A stretch of 64,000 nucleotides of DNA. Origin: TMED27 sp041397865 (lineage in GTDB: Bacteria > Pseudomonadota > Alphaproteobacteria > Micavibrionales > Micavibrionaceae). Both the position numbers and the translations under genes were made by a program. The stretch is taken from positions 806,001 to 870,000 of the forward strand of contig JAWKVT010000001.1 of NCBI GenBank assembly GCA_041397865.1. The letters run 5' to 3'. The notes below the pieces were generated by a model. It worked only from the letters and a program-made list of their open reading frames with translations. It searched no databases and had not been told where the DNA came from. Positions 49,964 through 58,832 of this stretch are shown here, one piece after another; the stretch's first letter is position 1, and each line of letters opens with the position of its first letter.

Positions 49964-50740
49964 ATGTCCAGAATCGAACAAACATTCAAAACCCTCGGCC
50001 GTCCCGCCCTGATCACCTTCATCATGGCTGGCGACCCGGATGCCCAAACCAGTCTTGAGATTCTCAAATCCCTGCCCACCGCCGGAGCAGACATCATCGA
50101 GCTTGGCATGCCCTTCACAGACCCCATGGCCGACGGCCCCGTGATACAGCTCGCGGGTCAAAGAGCCTTAAATGCAGGTGCAAATATGGGTCAAACCCTG
50201 CAAATGGTCCGTGATTTCCGCGCCGAAAACACGCAAACACCGGTCGTTTTGATGGGATATTTCAACCCCGTGCTGCAATACGGCCCAGACAAATTCATAA
50301 ACGACGCATCCGACGCAGGCATAGACGGGCTGATTCTCGTCGATTTGCCACCCGAAGAAGCCGATGAAATCCTGAACGCTGCCAAAGCAAAAAACATCGA
50401 CATCATCCGCCTCATCACCCCGACAACCACGACGGAGCGCCTGCCCAAAATTCTCGAAGGCGCAAGCGGGTTTCTCTATTATGTCTCGATAACCGGTGTC
50501 ACAGGCGCCGCCCAAGCGGATATAAACACGATCAAGCCCCATATCGAAGAAATCAAAACCCGCACCAATCTCCCCGTTGCCATCGGTTTCGGCATCAAAA
50601 CCGCCAAAGATGCCGCCGAAATGGGCAAAATCGCCGACGCCATCGTTGTCGGCTCCTCAATCGTCCAGACAATCGCCGATAAACAAAGCCCTGAAGCCGT
50701 TTCCGGGCAAGTAACCGCCCTCGCCGACGCCCTGAAATAA
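49964..50740 (+). CDS. trpA: Tryptophan synthase alpha subunit
   Basis: 258 aa. TIM barrel with ADIIELGMPFTDPMADGPVIQ (catalytic Glu and Asp), GLILVDLPPEE, FLYYVSITGVTGA, and AIGFGIKTAKDA. It cleaves indole-glycerol phosphate and channels indole to TrpB. The first strand FITFIMAGDPD has Phe/Ile in place of the more usual AYITAGDP but keeps the pattern. accD follows, as in many proteobacteria. Confidence 0.96.
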   Translation: MSRIEQTFKTLGRPALITFIMAGDPDAQTSLEILKSLPTAGADIIELGMPFTDPMADGPVIQLAGQRALNAGANMGQTLQMVRDFRAENTQTPVVLMGYFNPVLQYGPDKFINDASDAGIDGLILVDLPPEEADEILNAAKAKNIDIIRLITPTTTTERLPKILEGASGFLYYVSITGVTGAAQADINTIKPHIEEIKTRTNLPVAIGFGIKTAKDAAEMGKIADAIVVGSSIVQTIADKQSPEAVSGQVTALADALK

Positions 50741-50790
50741 GAAGCAAAACTTGACTTTTACCCCCCAAAAGCCGATAAGTATCGCCACAA

Positions 50791-50892
50791 TAATCGTTCA
50801 TATCTTTGGCTGGACTAGGCATGAGCGACGATGCGTATAAATATACGCAAGGAGCGAAATAACGACGCTCCAGACAAATAGAGGAACGATTA
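50791..50892 (+). repeat. Class A palindromic element, copy A5
   Basis: 98-bp core (50793-50890) between TA and TA. The arms TAATCGTTCATATCTTTG and CAAATAGAGGAACGATTA pair at 20 of 24 positions over the full arms. The apical hairpin is GCGTATAAATATACGC, bordered by GAGCGACGAT and AAGGAGCGAAATAACGA. The right arm provides GAGGAA as ribosome site for accD, whose ATG is 3 bp beyond the closing TA. Confidence 0.85.
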
Positions 50893-50895
50893 AAA

Positions 50896-51789
50896 ATGAA
50901 TTGGTTGAATGATATTATCCGCCCCCGCATCCGCTCCCTTGTCGGCGAACAAAAGGAGGTCCCCGATAACCTCTGGACGAAATGCCCGTCTTGCGAAGGC
51001 ATGCTTTTTCACCGTGACCTCAAAGATAGCTGGAACGTCTGCTATCACTGCAATCACCACCTGCGAATCACGGTCAAACAGCGTCTCGAAATCATTTTTG
51101 ACGACGGAAAATATGAAACCCTGAGCCTGCCGCAAGTCGCCCACGATCCGCTCAAATTCAAAGACCGCAAAAAATACGCCGACCGCCTCAAAGAAACGCA
51201 AAATAAAACCGGCCTGAAAGACGCACTCACCATCGCCAAAGGCACAATTTGCGGACAAAAAGCCGTCATCGCCGCCTTTAACTTCAGCTTTATGGGCGGC
51301 TCCATGGGCGCGGCTGTCGGCGAGGGAATCGTTCGCGCAGCCGAAGAAGCCGTAAAAGACAAAGCCGCCCTCATCGCTATACCCTCCTCCGGCGGGGCGC
51401 GTATGCAAGAAGGCATGCTCTCGCTCATGCAAATGCCGCGCTCTATCATCGCTGTGGAAATGGTCAAAGACGCACGGCTGCCTTACATCGTCCTGCTGAC
51501 AGACCCCACAACCGGCGGCGTCAGCGCCTCTTTCGCCATGGTCGGAGACATCCACCTCGCCGAACCCGGCTCAACCATCGGCTTTGCCGGACGCCGCGTC
51601 ATCGAGGAAACCGTACGCGAAACCCTGCCGGAAGATTTCCAAACCGCCGAATACCTGCGCGAACACGGCATGGTCGATATGGTCGTAAGCCGCAAAGAAC
51701 TGCGCGAAACTCTTGGGTGCATCCTCGGCTTACTGATGGACCAAAGCCGAAAGACACCAAAATCCAAAACCAACGGCAAGGCGGCATAA
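50896..51789 (+). CDS. accD: Acetyl-CoA carboxylase carboxyltransferase subunit beta
   Basis: 297 aa. The zinc ribbon is C30-x2-C33-x15-C49-x2-C52, followed by the crotonase-like domain with FNFSFMGGSMGAAVGE, SSGGARMQEG and TDPTTGGVSASFAMVGD. With AccA it transfers carboxyl from biotin to acetyl-CoA, the committed step of fatty-acid synthesis. Its start lies just after palindromic element A5, which provides the ribosome-binding site. folC follows 3 bp after its stop. Confidence 0.96.
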   Translation: MNWLNDIIRPRIRSLVGEQKEVPDNLWTKCPSCEGMLFHRDLKDSWNVCYHCNHHLRITVKQRLEIIFDDGKYETLSLPQVAHDPLKFKDRKKYADRLKETQNKTGLKDALTIAKGTICGQKAVIAAFNFSFMGGSMGAAVGEGIVRAAEEAVKDKAALIAIPSSGGARMQEGMLSLMQMPRSIIAVEMVKDARLPYIVLLTDPTTGGVSASFAMVGDIHLAEPGSTIGFAGRRVIEETVRETLPEDFQTAEYLREHGMVDMVVSRKELRETLGCILGLLMDQSRKTPKSKTNGKAA

Positions 51790-51792
51790 AGC

Positions 51793-53010
51793 TTGTACGC
51801 GAGCGACCTGAAACACCCCGCCCCGGCACTCGAGAAAAAACTAGCGCTGCTCTATGCCCTCAGCCGCGAAAAAAAAATCGACCTGTCCTTCCGCCCCCCC
51901 TATCTGGACCTGCTCAAAAAACTCGGCAACCCGCACACACACCTGCCCCCCGTGATCCATGTCGCCGGAACCAACGGCAAAGGCTCAACCATCGCCATGT
52001 TGCGCAGTATACTCGAAACCGCCGGGTATAAGGTCCACGCTTATACCTCGCCCCACCTCATCCGCTTTAATGAACGAATCGTTCTGGCCGGAAAACAGAT
52101 TGAGGATGGCCCGCTCGAAACCCTCATCGACGAAGTCCTGGAATTAAACGCCGGCGCTGACATAACGTTCTTCGAAATCACCACCGCCATGGCCTTTGCC
52201 GCCTTTGCGCAAACCCCGGCGGATATCTGCCTGCTCGAAACAGGTCTAGGCGGACGTCTGGACTGCACAAACATCATCGAAAACCCGTTGCTGACCGTCA
52301 TAACCGCCATCGGCATGGATCACACGGAAATTCTGGGAAACACCCGCGCAAAAATCGCCGAAGAAAAAGCCGGAATCATGAAACCGCAAACACCCTGCAT
52401 CATCGCCGCGCAAACGCATAAAGACGTTATGAACGTATTCGAAAACAAAGCCGCCACGCTGGGCATCGCGCTTCACGATCCTGACCGGACAAAAACCGTA
52501 CCCGCCCTCCCCGGCCCGCATCAAAAGCAAAACGCCGCAACAGCTCTAAAAGCGCTAGAGCTTATAAAAAATAAATACTCCGTAACCCCCCGGCACATCG
52601 AAACAGGCTTACAAAACGTAGACTGGCCCGCCCGTCTTCAGGAAATTGCCCCGAATATCTTCCTCGACGGCGGCCATAACGCAAACGCCGGACAAGCACT
52701 GGCCCGGCAAGCCGCACTCTGGCAAAAAGACGCAAAGCCCCTGTCCGTAATTCTGGGCATGATGCAAAAAAAAGACGCAAAAAACTTCCTTAAACCCCTC
52801 CTGCCTTTCATCGACAACCTCTATGTCGTAGACATCGAAAACGAACCGCAAAGCCAAAGCGCCGGGGAACTGCTGAAAATCTTCCCGAGGGGCCGCGCCT
52901 GCGGCAATTATCGCGAAGCTCTGCACCATATCGACACAGCACATCAACGCACTTTAATCTGCGGCTCGCTTTATCTCGCCGGACATGTCTTGCAAGACAC
53001 CCGGAAATAA
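51793..53010 (+). CDS. folC: Bifunctional folylpolyglutamate/dihydrofolate synthase
   Basis: 405 aa. ATP-binding loop VAGTNGKGSTIAML, then YTSPHLIRFNERI, LLETGLGGRLDCTNI, GMDHTEILGNT, and the C-terminal ligase domain with FLDGGHNANAGQALA. It adds glutamates to folates. The only reasonable start is TTG at 51793, with AAGGCGG about 9 nt upstream within the end of accD. It is shorter than many homologues (about 430 aa) but all motifs are present. folE is at 29.8 kb. Confidence 0.92.
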   Translation: MYASDLKHPAPALEKKLALLYALSREKKIDLSFRPPYLDLLKKLGNPHTHLPPVIHVAGTNGKGSTIAMLRSILETAGYKVHAYTSPHLIRFNERIVLAGKQIEDGPLETLIDEVLELNAGADITFFEITTAMAFAAFAQTPADICLLETGLGGRLDCTNIIENPLLTVITAIGMDHTEILGNTRAKIAEEKAGIMKPQTPCIIAAQTHKDVMNVFENKAATLGIALHDPDRTKTVPALPGPHQKQNAATALKALELIKNKYSVTPRHIETGLQNVDWPARLQEIAPNIFLDGGHNANAGQALARQAALWQKDAKPLSVILGMMQKKDAKNFLKPLLPFIDNLYVVDIENEPQSQSAGELLKIFPRGRACGNYREALHHIDTAHQRTLICGSLYLAGHVLQDTRK

Positions 53011-53025
53011 CGACATAATAACCCT

Positions 53026-53739
53026 ATGGGCGCTAGAATCACATTGGTCGATGACGACCGCAATATCCTCACCTCCGTGTCAATGGCACTGGAAGCCGAA
53101 GGCTACGAAATCACCACCTTCAATGACGGCGAATCGGGTCTCAAAGGCATTTTGGAAAGCCCCCCCGATCTTGTCGTCCTCGACATCAAAATGCCGCGCA
53201 TGACCGGCATGGAGGTTCTTGAAAAACTCCGCGAAACATCAGATATCCCGGTCATTTTCCTCACGTCGAAAGACGATGAAATCGACGAGCTCCTCGGCCT
53301 GCGCATGGGCGCGGACGACTACATCACCAAGCCCTTTTCCCAAAGGCTGCTCATAGAGCGCATCCGCTCGCTCCTGCGCCGCCACAGCCTGACAAGCAAA
53401 CCCGGAAAACCCGAAACAAATGAGCAAGATGATACGGAAAAATACCGCTACGGCCCTTTGGAGCTTGACGATGCCCGCCACCTTTGCTCATGGAACGCAA
53501 AACCCTTAAGCCTCACCGTAACCGAATACCTGCTCCTCAAAGCCCTCGCTACGCGCCCCGGTATCGTCCGGGGGCGGGACCAACTCATCGACATGGCCTA
53601 TGGCGAAAATATTTACGTCGATGACCGTACCATCGATTCCCATATCAAACGCGTGCGCAAAAAATTCAAAACAATTGACCCGGACTTTAACCAGATAGAA
53701 ACCCTCTATGGCGTCGGATACCGATATAAAGAAAACTAA
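53026..53739 (+). CDS. chvI: OmpR-family response regulator ChvI
   Basis: 237 aa. Receiver domain with TLVDDDRNIL, phospho-acceptor Asp in LVVLDIKMPRMTG, and Lys in YITKPFSQRLL; a winged-helix domain follows (RYGPLELDDARHLC to VDDRTIDSHIKRVRKKF, ending GVGYRYKE). ChvI/ChvG senses acid or envelope stress in rhizobia and relatives. The cognate kinase starts inside its 3' end. Linker residues about 120-142 are Lys/Glu-rich. Confidence 0.9.
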   Translation: MGARITLVDDDRNILTSVSMALEAEGYEITTFNDGESGLKGILESPPDLVVLDIKMPRMTGMEVLEKLRETSDIPVIFLTSKDDEIDELLGLRMGADDYITKPFSQRLLIERIRSLLRRHSLTSKPGKPETNEQDDTEKYRYGPLELDDARHLCSWNAKPLSLTVTEYLLLKALATRPGIVRGRDQLIDMAYGENIYVDDRTIDSHIKRVRKKFKTIDPDFNQIETLYGVGYRYKEN

Positions 53740-55456
53740 AAACGGCAAAAAACGCCGGTGGTTCCGCCTCGCGCCCCCGCGCCCGGATCTCCCGGAACTC
53801 GACCACATCATGGATCTCTATTGGGGCGGCCCCGAACGGCGCATCACCAACATGACCCTGCGCATCATCAGCGTAAACGCGCTCGCGCTTTTAACGCTAA
53901 TGTTTGGCATTTTATACCTCAGCCAATACCAAAATAACCTCATCAACGCCCGCCTCGAAACATTCAAAACCGAGCTTGAACTCATCTCCTCCGCGCTGTC
54001 TGAAAGCGCCTTAGAAAACCAAAACGATACATCGCGTATCAATACAGAAAAAGCATACGAAATGACCGCGCGGCTCGCCGCAATAACCCGTCAACGCATC
54101 CAGATTTTTGATACAAACGGTACACTCGTTTTGGATTCACGAACCCTGCCGGAACTAGATGACCGCATATGGGCAAAAGAGGAACGCAAAACACACCCCT
54201 TCCACAGCGTTGAAGTCCTCAGAAGCATGACCCGCTTTATACTCGGTCTGCTGCCCGAGCGCCAGACATTGCCCGCCTACCCGCAAACATCAAAGGACCA
54301 GGCCTTAACCTTTCCCGACGTCCCCGATGCATTAAACGAAAAAATCAGCGTCTCCGCCTGGCAAACCGCCGAAAAACGCATTCTCCTTTCTGCCGCCGCC
54401 CCGCTACACGCACAAGGGCAAATCGGCGGTGCTATCCTTTTAACCCACGAAGGCACGGAAATCGAAGAAGACATCAGTCTGGTCTGGACGGAAATTCTGA
54501 AAATATTTCTTGGAACGCTGGTCCTCACAACACTGCTCTCCATCTATCTCTCCGGCATGATCGCCCAGCCCCTTAAAAAACTGGCCAAAGCCGCCGAAAC
54601 CGTGCGCAAAGGAAAAGCCGGAGCCGACCATATCCCCGATCTCTCACACCGCCACGATGAAATCGGCGAACTCTCCGTCGTCCTGCGTCAAATGACCGAA
54701 GCCCTGTGGGAACGCATGGACTCCATCGAGCGCTTCGCCGCCGATGTCTCCCACGAACTTAAAAACCCGCTAACTTCGCTCAAAAGCGCCGTCGAAACCG
54801 CATCAATCGTCAAAAAACCGGATGACCGCAAAAAACTCACAGCCATCATCAAACATGACATTGAACGCCTTGAGCGCCTCATCAACGACATTTCCAACGC
54901 CTCACGCATCGACACGGAGCTCTCCCGTCAGGCATTCGAAAAAATAAATCTGAAAGAACTCCTCAACAATCTCCTCGACTCTTACGCCGCAGACCCTCTC
55001 AAACGCACAAAAGAAAGCGCGCAGGAATGGAACAAAACCATCCAAACCCCGCAAGCAACCCTTACGCTGAACGCCTTAAGCAAAAACGATATCTTTGTCT
55101 GGGGACTGGAAAGCCGGCTGGCGCAAACATTTGAAAACATCCTCTCCAACGCCCTGTCCTTCACGCCAAAGGGCGGAACCATATCCCTGCTTGTCGTGCC
55201 ATTAGACAAAAAAGTCAGGATCACCATCGAAGACGAAGGCCCCGGCATTCCCGAATCCAAACTCGACAATATTTTCGAACGCTTTTATTCAGAGCGCCCG
55301 AAAGACGAAGATTACGGGCGGCATTCCGGCCTCGGCCTGTCGATCTGCCGCCAGATTATTGAGGCCCACGGCGGTCAGGTTTACGCTGAGAATATTGATA
55401 CAAAAAACGGAAAAACAAACGGCGCACGCTTCACCATAATATTAAACACGGCCTGA
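53708..55456 (+). CDS. chvG: Sensor histidine kinase ChvG
   Basis: 582 aa. The basic N-terminus is followed by a first span (about 52-72), a periplasmic sensor (75-255), a second span (about 263-282), HAMP, and HisKA with the phospho-acceptor His in ADVSHELKNPLTSLKSA. The ATPase has NILSNAL (N box), DEGPGIPESKL (G1) and GLGLSICRQI (G2). The start overlaps chvI by 32 bp. The usual next gene in alphaproteobacteria, hprK, is missing; rapZ follows 9 bp after. Confidence 0.9.
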   Translation: MASDTDIKKTKNGKKRRWFRLAPPRPDLPELDHIMDLYWGGPERRITNMTLRIISVNALALLTLMFGILYLSQYQNNLINARLETFKTELELISSALSESALENQNDTSRINTEKAYEMTARLAAITRQRIQIFDTNGTLVLDSRTLPELDDRIWAKEERKTHPFHSVEVLRSMTRFILGLLPERQTLPAYPQTSKDQALTFPDVPDALNEKISVSAWQTAEKRILLSAAAPLHAQGQIGGAILLTHEGTEIEEDISLVWTEILKIFLGTLVLTTLLSIYLSGMIAQPLKKLAKAAETVRKGKAGADHIPDLSHRHDEIGELSVVLRQMTEALWERMDSIERFAADVSHELKNPLTSLKSAVETASIVKKPDDRKKLTAIIKHDIERLERLINDISNASRIDTELSRQAFEKINLKELLNNLLDSYAADPLKRTKESAQEWNKTIQTPQATLTLNALSKNDIFVWGLESRLAQTFENILSNALSFTPKGGTISLLVVPLDKKVRITIEDEGPGIPESKLDNIFERFYSERPKDEDYGRHSGLGLSICRQIIEAHGGQVYAENIDTKNGKTNGARFTIILNTA

Positions 55457-55464
55457 ACCGCGCA

Positions 55465-56328
55465 ATGAATGACGAAATGAACAACGAAACCAAAAAAATG
55501 CATAAACCCCTCATCGTCACCGGTCTCTCCGGCGCAGGGCTATCCTCCGTCCTCAAAAACCTCGAAGATCTCGGCTTCGAGGTGTTCGATAATTTCCCCC
55601 TTCACCTTGTTCCAGCGCTGCTCAAAGACAGCCCCGGTAAAACCGCGCTGGCCATCGGCATCGACACCCGCACCCGCGGCTTTTCCGTACAATCCGTGCT
55701 GGAAACCGTCAAAACTGCAAACGCCTTGCTGGTCTATATCACCTGCGACAGCGAAACGCTGCAACAGCGCTTCACCGAAACGCGCCGCCGCCACCCTATG
55801 GCTGAAAACCAGACCATCAGCGCCGGCATCGAAAAAGAACGCGAAATTCTCCACCCCCTCAAGGCCAAAGCCGACCTGACAATCGACAGCACAAATCTTT
55901 CCGTACACGACCTGCGCCACATGCTCGAAGGACATTTCGGATCGCACCTTGAAAACAGCCTCAGCATCAACGTCGTCTCCTTCGGTTTCCGCCACGGCCT
56001 GCCGCGCGAAGCCGATATCGTCATGGACGTGCGCTTCCTCAAAAACCCCCACTGGGATAAAGCGTTAAAACCCAAAACAGGCCTTGATAAAGATGTCGGC
56101 GCCTATATCGAAACCGACAAAGACTTTGAAAATTTTATAAAAGGGTTTGAAAATTTACTCGCGCCGCTTATCCCCCGCTATGAACGTGAAGGAAAACACT
56201 ACCTCACCATCGCTATCGGCTGCACCGGCGGCAAGCATCGCTCAGTCTATTGCACGGAAAAAATCGGGCAATGGTTAAAAACCCAAAACCGCACGGCCCA
56301 CATCACACACCGTGATATTGAACGCTAA
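55465..56328 (+). CDS. rapZ: RapZ-like RNase adapter/nucleotide-binding protein
   Basis: 287 aa. The N-terminal P-loop domain reads IVTGLSGAGLSSVLKNLEDL, where the Walker A Lys is replaced by Leu26; GFEVFDNFPLHLVP and FSVQSVLETV follow. The C-terminal domain has the family end INVVSFGFRHGLPREAD, VRFLKNPHW, IAIGCTGGKHRSVY. RapZ controls glucosamine-6-phosphate synthase through small RNAs in enterobacteria and is placed in a PTS-linked cluster in alphaproteobacteria. Met12 (55498) is an alternative start. Confidence 0.9.
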   Translation: MNDEMNNETKKMHKPLIVTGLSGAGLSSVLKNLEDLGFEVFDNFPLHLVPALLKDSPGKTALAIGIDTRTRGFSVQSVLETVKTANALLVYITCDSETLQQRFTETRRRHPMAENQTISAGIEKEREILHPLKAKADLTIDSTNLSVHDLRHMLEGHFGSHLENSLSINVVSFGFRHGLPREADIVMDVRFLKNPHWDKALKPKTGLDKDVGAYIETDKDFENFIKGFENLLAPLIPRYEREGKHYLTIAIGCTGGKHRSVYCTEKIGQWLKTQNRTAHITHRDIER

Positions 56329-56447
56329 CCGCCTATGTTGAATTCAGGCAACTGTACAGGCTGCGCCGTAATCGTTGCAGCATTCTCAGCAAACAATTCA
56401 CCCTTAGCGCCATCCCATGTTGGTTGTAAAGATTCTAGCTTCGACAT
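56325..56447 (-). CDS. 40-residue small protein ORF
   Basis: Minus-strand frame from ATG 56445-56447, with AAGGTG 7 nt upstream. It begins MSKLESLQPTWDGAKGELF and ends VQLPEFNIGG; its stop overlaps the rapZ stop region on the other strand. It is the last of three small minus-strand ORFs in the rapZ-ahcY gap. No family is recognised; the composition (no basic runs, acidic/neutral with a Gly-Gly end) is compatible with a small cytosolic protein or a peptide precursor. Confidence 0.4.
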   Translation of the reverse strand: MSKLESLQPTWDGAKGELFAENAATITAQPVQLPEFNIGG

Positions 56448-56528
56448 TTTTTCACACCTTCTTTTTGATCTGGTTTCACCGGTTTACACAGAAAAACCCG
56501 CGCCCGTTTTCACGGCTGCGAATAAACT

Positions 56529-56660
56529 TTAGCCGTTCGTAAGGTCCAAAGTGGGACTTGGCTTCATCACGGAAGGCTCAAAAACGCCCGCCCGCGTCAA
56601 ACCCGCCAAGTCACTAAAAAACTGGCCTACAACATCATTATTCTGGGGAGTACCTGACAT
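56529..56660 (-). CDS. 43-residue small protein ORF
   Basis: Starts at ATG 56658-56660, inside the last codons of the 135-aa gene upstream on the same strand (23-bp overlap). It begins MSGTPQNNDVVGQFFSDLAG and ends SPTLDLTNG. There is no signal peptide or membrane span. Overlap with the preceding gene suggests coupled translation. Family unknown. Confidence 0.4.
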   Translation of the reverse strand: MSGTPQNNDVVGQFFSDLAGLTRAGVFEPSVMKPSPTLDLTNG

Positions 56661-57045
56661 GGAACACACCTCTCTCTATTTTTAACACCGCATTTTCTTT
56701 GGATACGCCCATTCCATCATGGGTTCGGAGCATTATAGTAACGAAATCGCTCTCTTCCGCATCATCTTCATTAGTTAATATATTAAACAATAACCGCTCC
56801 GAAGTCAAACTTTTAAGGTCAATCACACGCTCACTGCGGCCGTTGAGCATAGTAACAATGTTCATGACGGTCTTTTCAGTCACCTCCGGATCTTCCTTCA
56901 GATCAATCAGCGTATAATCCCCCACAGGCTCGTAATCCCCTTTCTCCTCTTTCCATTGAAAAATTTGAAAGGCATGCTTTATCAAAGGGTTACGCCTATA
57001 AGTAAAAGGCGGCTTCTCGCTCTCTATATTGAAATTCTGTTCCAT
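56638..57045 (-). CDS. Unknown acidic protein, first gene of a small minus-strand cassette
   Basis: 135 aa, soluble. Landmarks are FTYRRNPLIKHAFQIFQWKE, DYTLIDLKEDPEVTEKTV, and a C-terminal AVLKIERGVFHVRYSPE. It is acidic in the middle (TNEDDAEESDFV). I do not recognise the family. It lies opposite ahcY with a 137-bp divergent gap and leads two further small ORFs. Codon use is less GC-rich than in rapZ or ahcY, which suggests acquisition. Confidence 0.6.
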   Translation of the reverse strand: MEQNFNIESEKPPFTYRRNPLIKHAFQIFQWKEEKGDYEPVGDYTLIDLKEDPEVTEKTVMNIVTMLNGRSERVIDLKSLTSERLLFNILTNEDDAEESDFVTIMLRTHDGMGVSKENAVLKIERGVFHVRYSPE

Positions 57046-57182
57046 AAGCCCAGTCTAACACGAGATTCGCATAAAAAACAGATTTTCAAATGTACTCGAC
57101 CCCGATTTGACTTGATTCGTATGCCCGAAACGGCAACAATCCGCCTCAGCAAATTCAAAATGACAAAAGAAAGAAACATATT

Positions 57183-58493
57183 ATGAGCGCACTGCCGAAA
57201 ACCCTGGAGAATGATTACTGGGTCACCGATATTTCACTCGCCGAATGGGGCCGCAAGGAAATCGAACTGGCCGAAATAGAAATGCCCGGCCTGATGGCCA
57301 CGCGCGAAGAATACGCCAAAAGCCAGCCGCTCAAAGGCACGCGCATCGCCGGCTGCCTGCACATGACCATCCAGACCGCCGTACTCATCGAAACCCTCAC
57401 CGCTCTGGGCGCGGAAGTACGCTGGTCCTCCTGCAACATCTTCTCAACACAAGACCACGCCGCCGCCGCCATTGCCGCCTCCGGCGTTCCCGTTTTCGCC
57501 AAAAAAGGCATGAGCGACGAAGAATTCTGGTGGGCGATCGACCAGACAATCGAAGGCCCCGATAACTGGACCCCCAATATGATTCTCGATGACGGCGGCG
57601 ACCTGACCGTCCGCATGCATGAAAATTTCCCCAAACTTCTCGATGACGTTAAAGGCATCTCCGAAGAAACCACGACCGGCGTCCTGCGCCTGTATGAAAT
57701 GGAAAAAAGCGGCAAGCTACGCTGCCCGGCCATTAACGTCAACGACTCCGTTACCAAATCCAAATTCGACAACAAATATGGCTGCCGCGAATCGGCTGTG
57801 GATGCGATCCGCCGCGCCACCGACGTCATGATGGCCGGTAAAATCGCCATGGTCTGCGGTTTTGGCGATGTCGGCAAAGGCACTGCCGAAAGCTTACGCT
57901 CCTCCGGCTGCCGCGTCATGGTCTCAGAAATCGACCCCATCTGCGCGCTTCAGGCCGCTATGGAAGGATACGAAGTCACCACAATGGAAGACGCCGCCCC
58001 CCGCGCCGATATTTTCATCACCACCACAGGAAACAAGGATATCATCACTGTGGACCACATGCGCGAAATGAAAGAAAACGCCATTGTCTGCAATATCGGT
58101 CACTTCGACAACGAAATTCAGGTCGAACCGCTGCGCAACATGAAATGGACCAATATCAAGCCTCAGGTCGACCATATCGAGTTTCCTGATGGTAAAAAGA
58201 TTCTGCTTCTGGCCGAAGGCCGCCTTGTAAACCTGGGCTGCGCCACCGGCCACCCGTCTTTCGTGATGAGCGCCTCTTTCACCAACCAGACCCTCGCCCA
58301 GATTGAGCTTTGGAAAAACCACTCCGCCTACGACAACAAGGTCTACGTGCTGCCCAAACATCTCGATGAAAAAGTCGCGGCCCTCCACCTTGAAAAAGTC
58401 GGAGCAAAATTAACAACGCTCACAGACGAACAGGCCGAATATATCGGCGTATCACCCAAAGGCCCCTTCAAAAGCGACGCTTACCGGTATTAA
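57183..58493 (+). CDS. ahcY: Adenosylhomocysteinase
   Basis: 436 aa. NAD-binding GFGDVGKGTAESLRSSG, substrate residues in NVNDSVTKSKFDNKYGCRES, and the C-terminal NAD-reaching tail ending KSDAYRY. It hydrolyses S-adenosylhomocysteine to homocysteine and adenosine after methylation. In rhizobia and relatives it closes the chvI-chvG-hprK-rapZ-ptsH-ahcY region, so its position agrees with that map. I looked for a SAH riboswitch in the 137-bp leader and did not see one. Confidence 0.96.
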   Translation: MSALPKTLENDYWVTDISLAEWGRKEIELAEIEMPGLMATREEYAKSQPLKGTRIAGCLHMTIQTAVLIETLTALGAEVRWSSCNIFSTQDHAAAAIAASGVPVFAKKGMSDEEFWWAIDQTIEGPDNWTPNMILDDGGDLTVRMHENFPKLLDDVKGISEETTTGVLRLYEMEKSGKLRCPAINVNDSVTKSKFDNKYGCRESAVDAIRRATDVMMAGKIAMVCGFGDVGKGTAESLRSSGCRVMVSEIDPICALQAAMEGYEVTTMEDAAPRADIFITTTGNKDIITVDHMREMKENAIVCNIGHFDNEIQVEPLRNMKWTNIKPQVDHIEFPDGKKILLLAEGRLVNLGCATGHPSFVMSASFTNQTLAQIELWKNHSAYDNKVYVLPKHLDEKVAALHLEKVGAKLTTLTDEQAEYIGVSPKGPFKSDAYRY

Positions 58494-58501
58494 AACCGGC
58501 T

Positions 58502-58747
58502 TTAAGCACCGCCAAGCTCTTCCAGCTCTTTACGCAGCCGGGCCTTGCGCACGCGGCGCTCCAGCTTGCGCTCTTCCCAGTCCGGCCGCTCGTAAATGGC
58601 GATCACCGCCAAAAGCGGCGCGAGCATAACCACAAAAACCACAAGGCTGTCCTCCATGCTGCGGGCCTGCGTCAGCAACAAAAAGACCGCCGCCGCCAAA
58701 GCCAGAAAATTCGCGACCATCGCCAGATAATAAATTATACGTCCCAT
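58502..58747 (-). CDS. Small membrane protein of unknown function
   Basis: 81 aa, two membrane spans (IIYYLAMVANFLALAAAVFLL and LVVFVVMLAPLLAVIAIYE) and a charged C-terminus (RKLERRVRKARLRKELEEL) predicted as a short helix. Its stop lies 9 bp from that of ahcY (convergent). Similar small two-span proteins are common beside housekeeping genes; I cannot name it. Confidence 0.6.
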   Translation of the reverse strand: MGRIIYYLAMVANFLALAAAVFLLLTQARSMEDSLVVFVVMLAPLLAVIAIYERPDWEERKLERRVRKARLRKELEELGGA

Positions 58748-58832
58748 GTCTTTATCCTTTCGTACCTTTTATGATAAAATCAAAACCTGAATTTTTACAA
58801 CTCCGCACCACCACCCAAAAACAGGAACACCC

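Noticed and set aside
56335..56532. A 65-codon plus-strand frame after rapZ
   Set aside because: It is antisense to the 40-residue minus-strand ORF, which has a ribosome site; the plus frame has none.
57046..57182. Possible SAH or SAM riboswitch before ahcY
   Set aside because: The leader lacks the conserved GC-rich core and pseudoknot pattern of the SAH riboswitch, and I could not build a convincing SAM-II fold.
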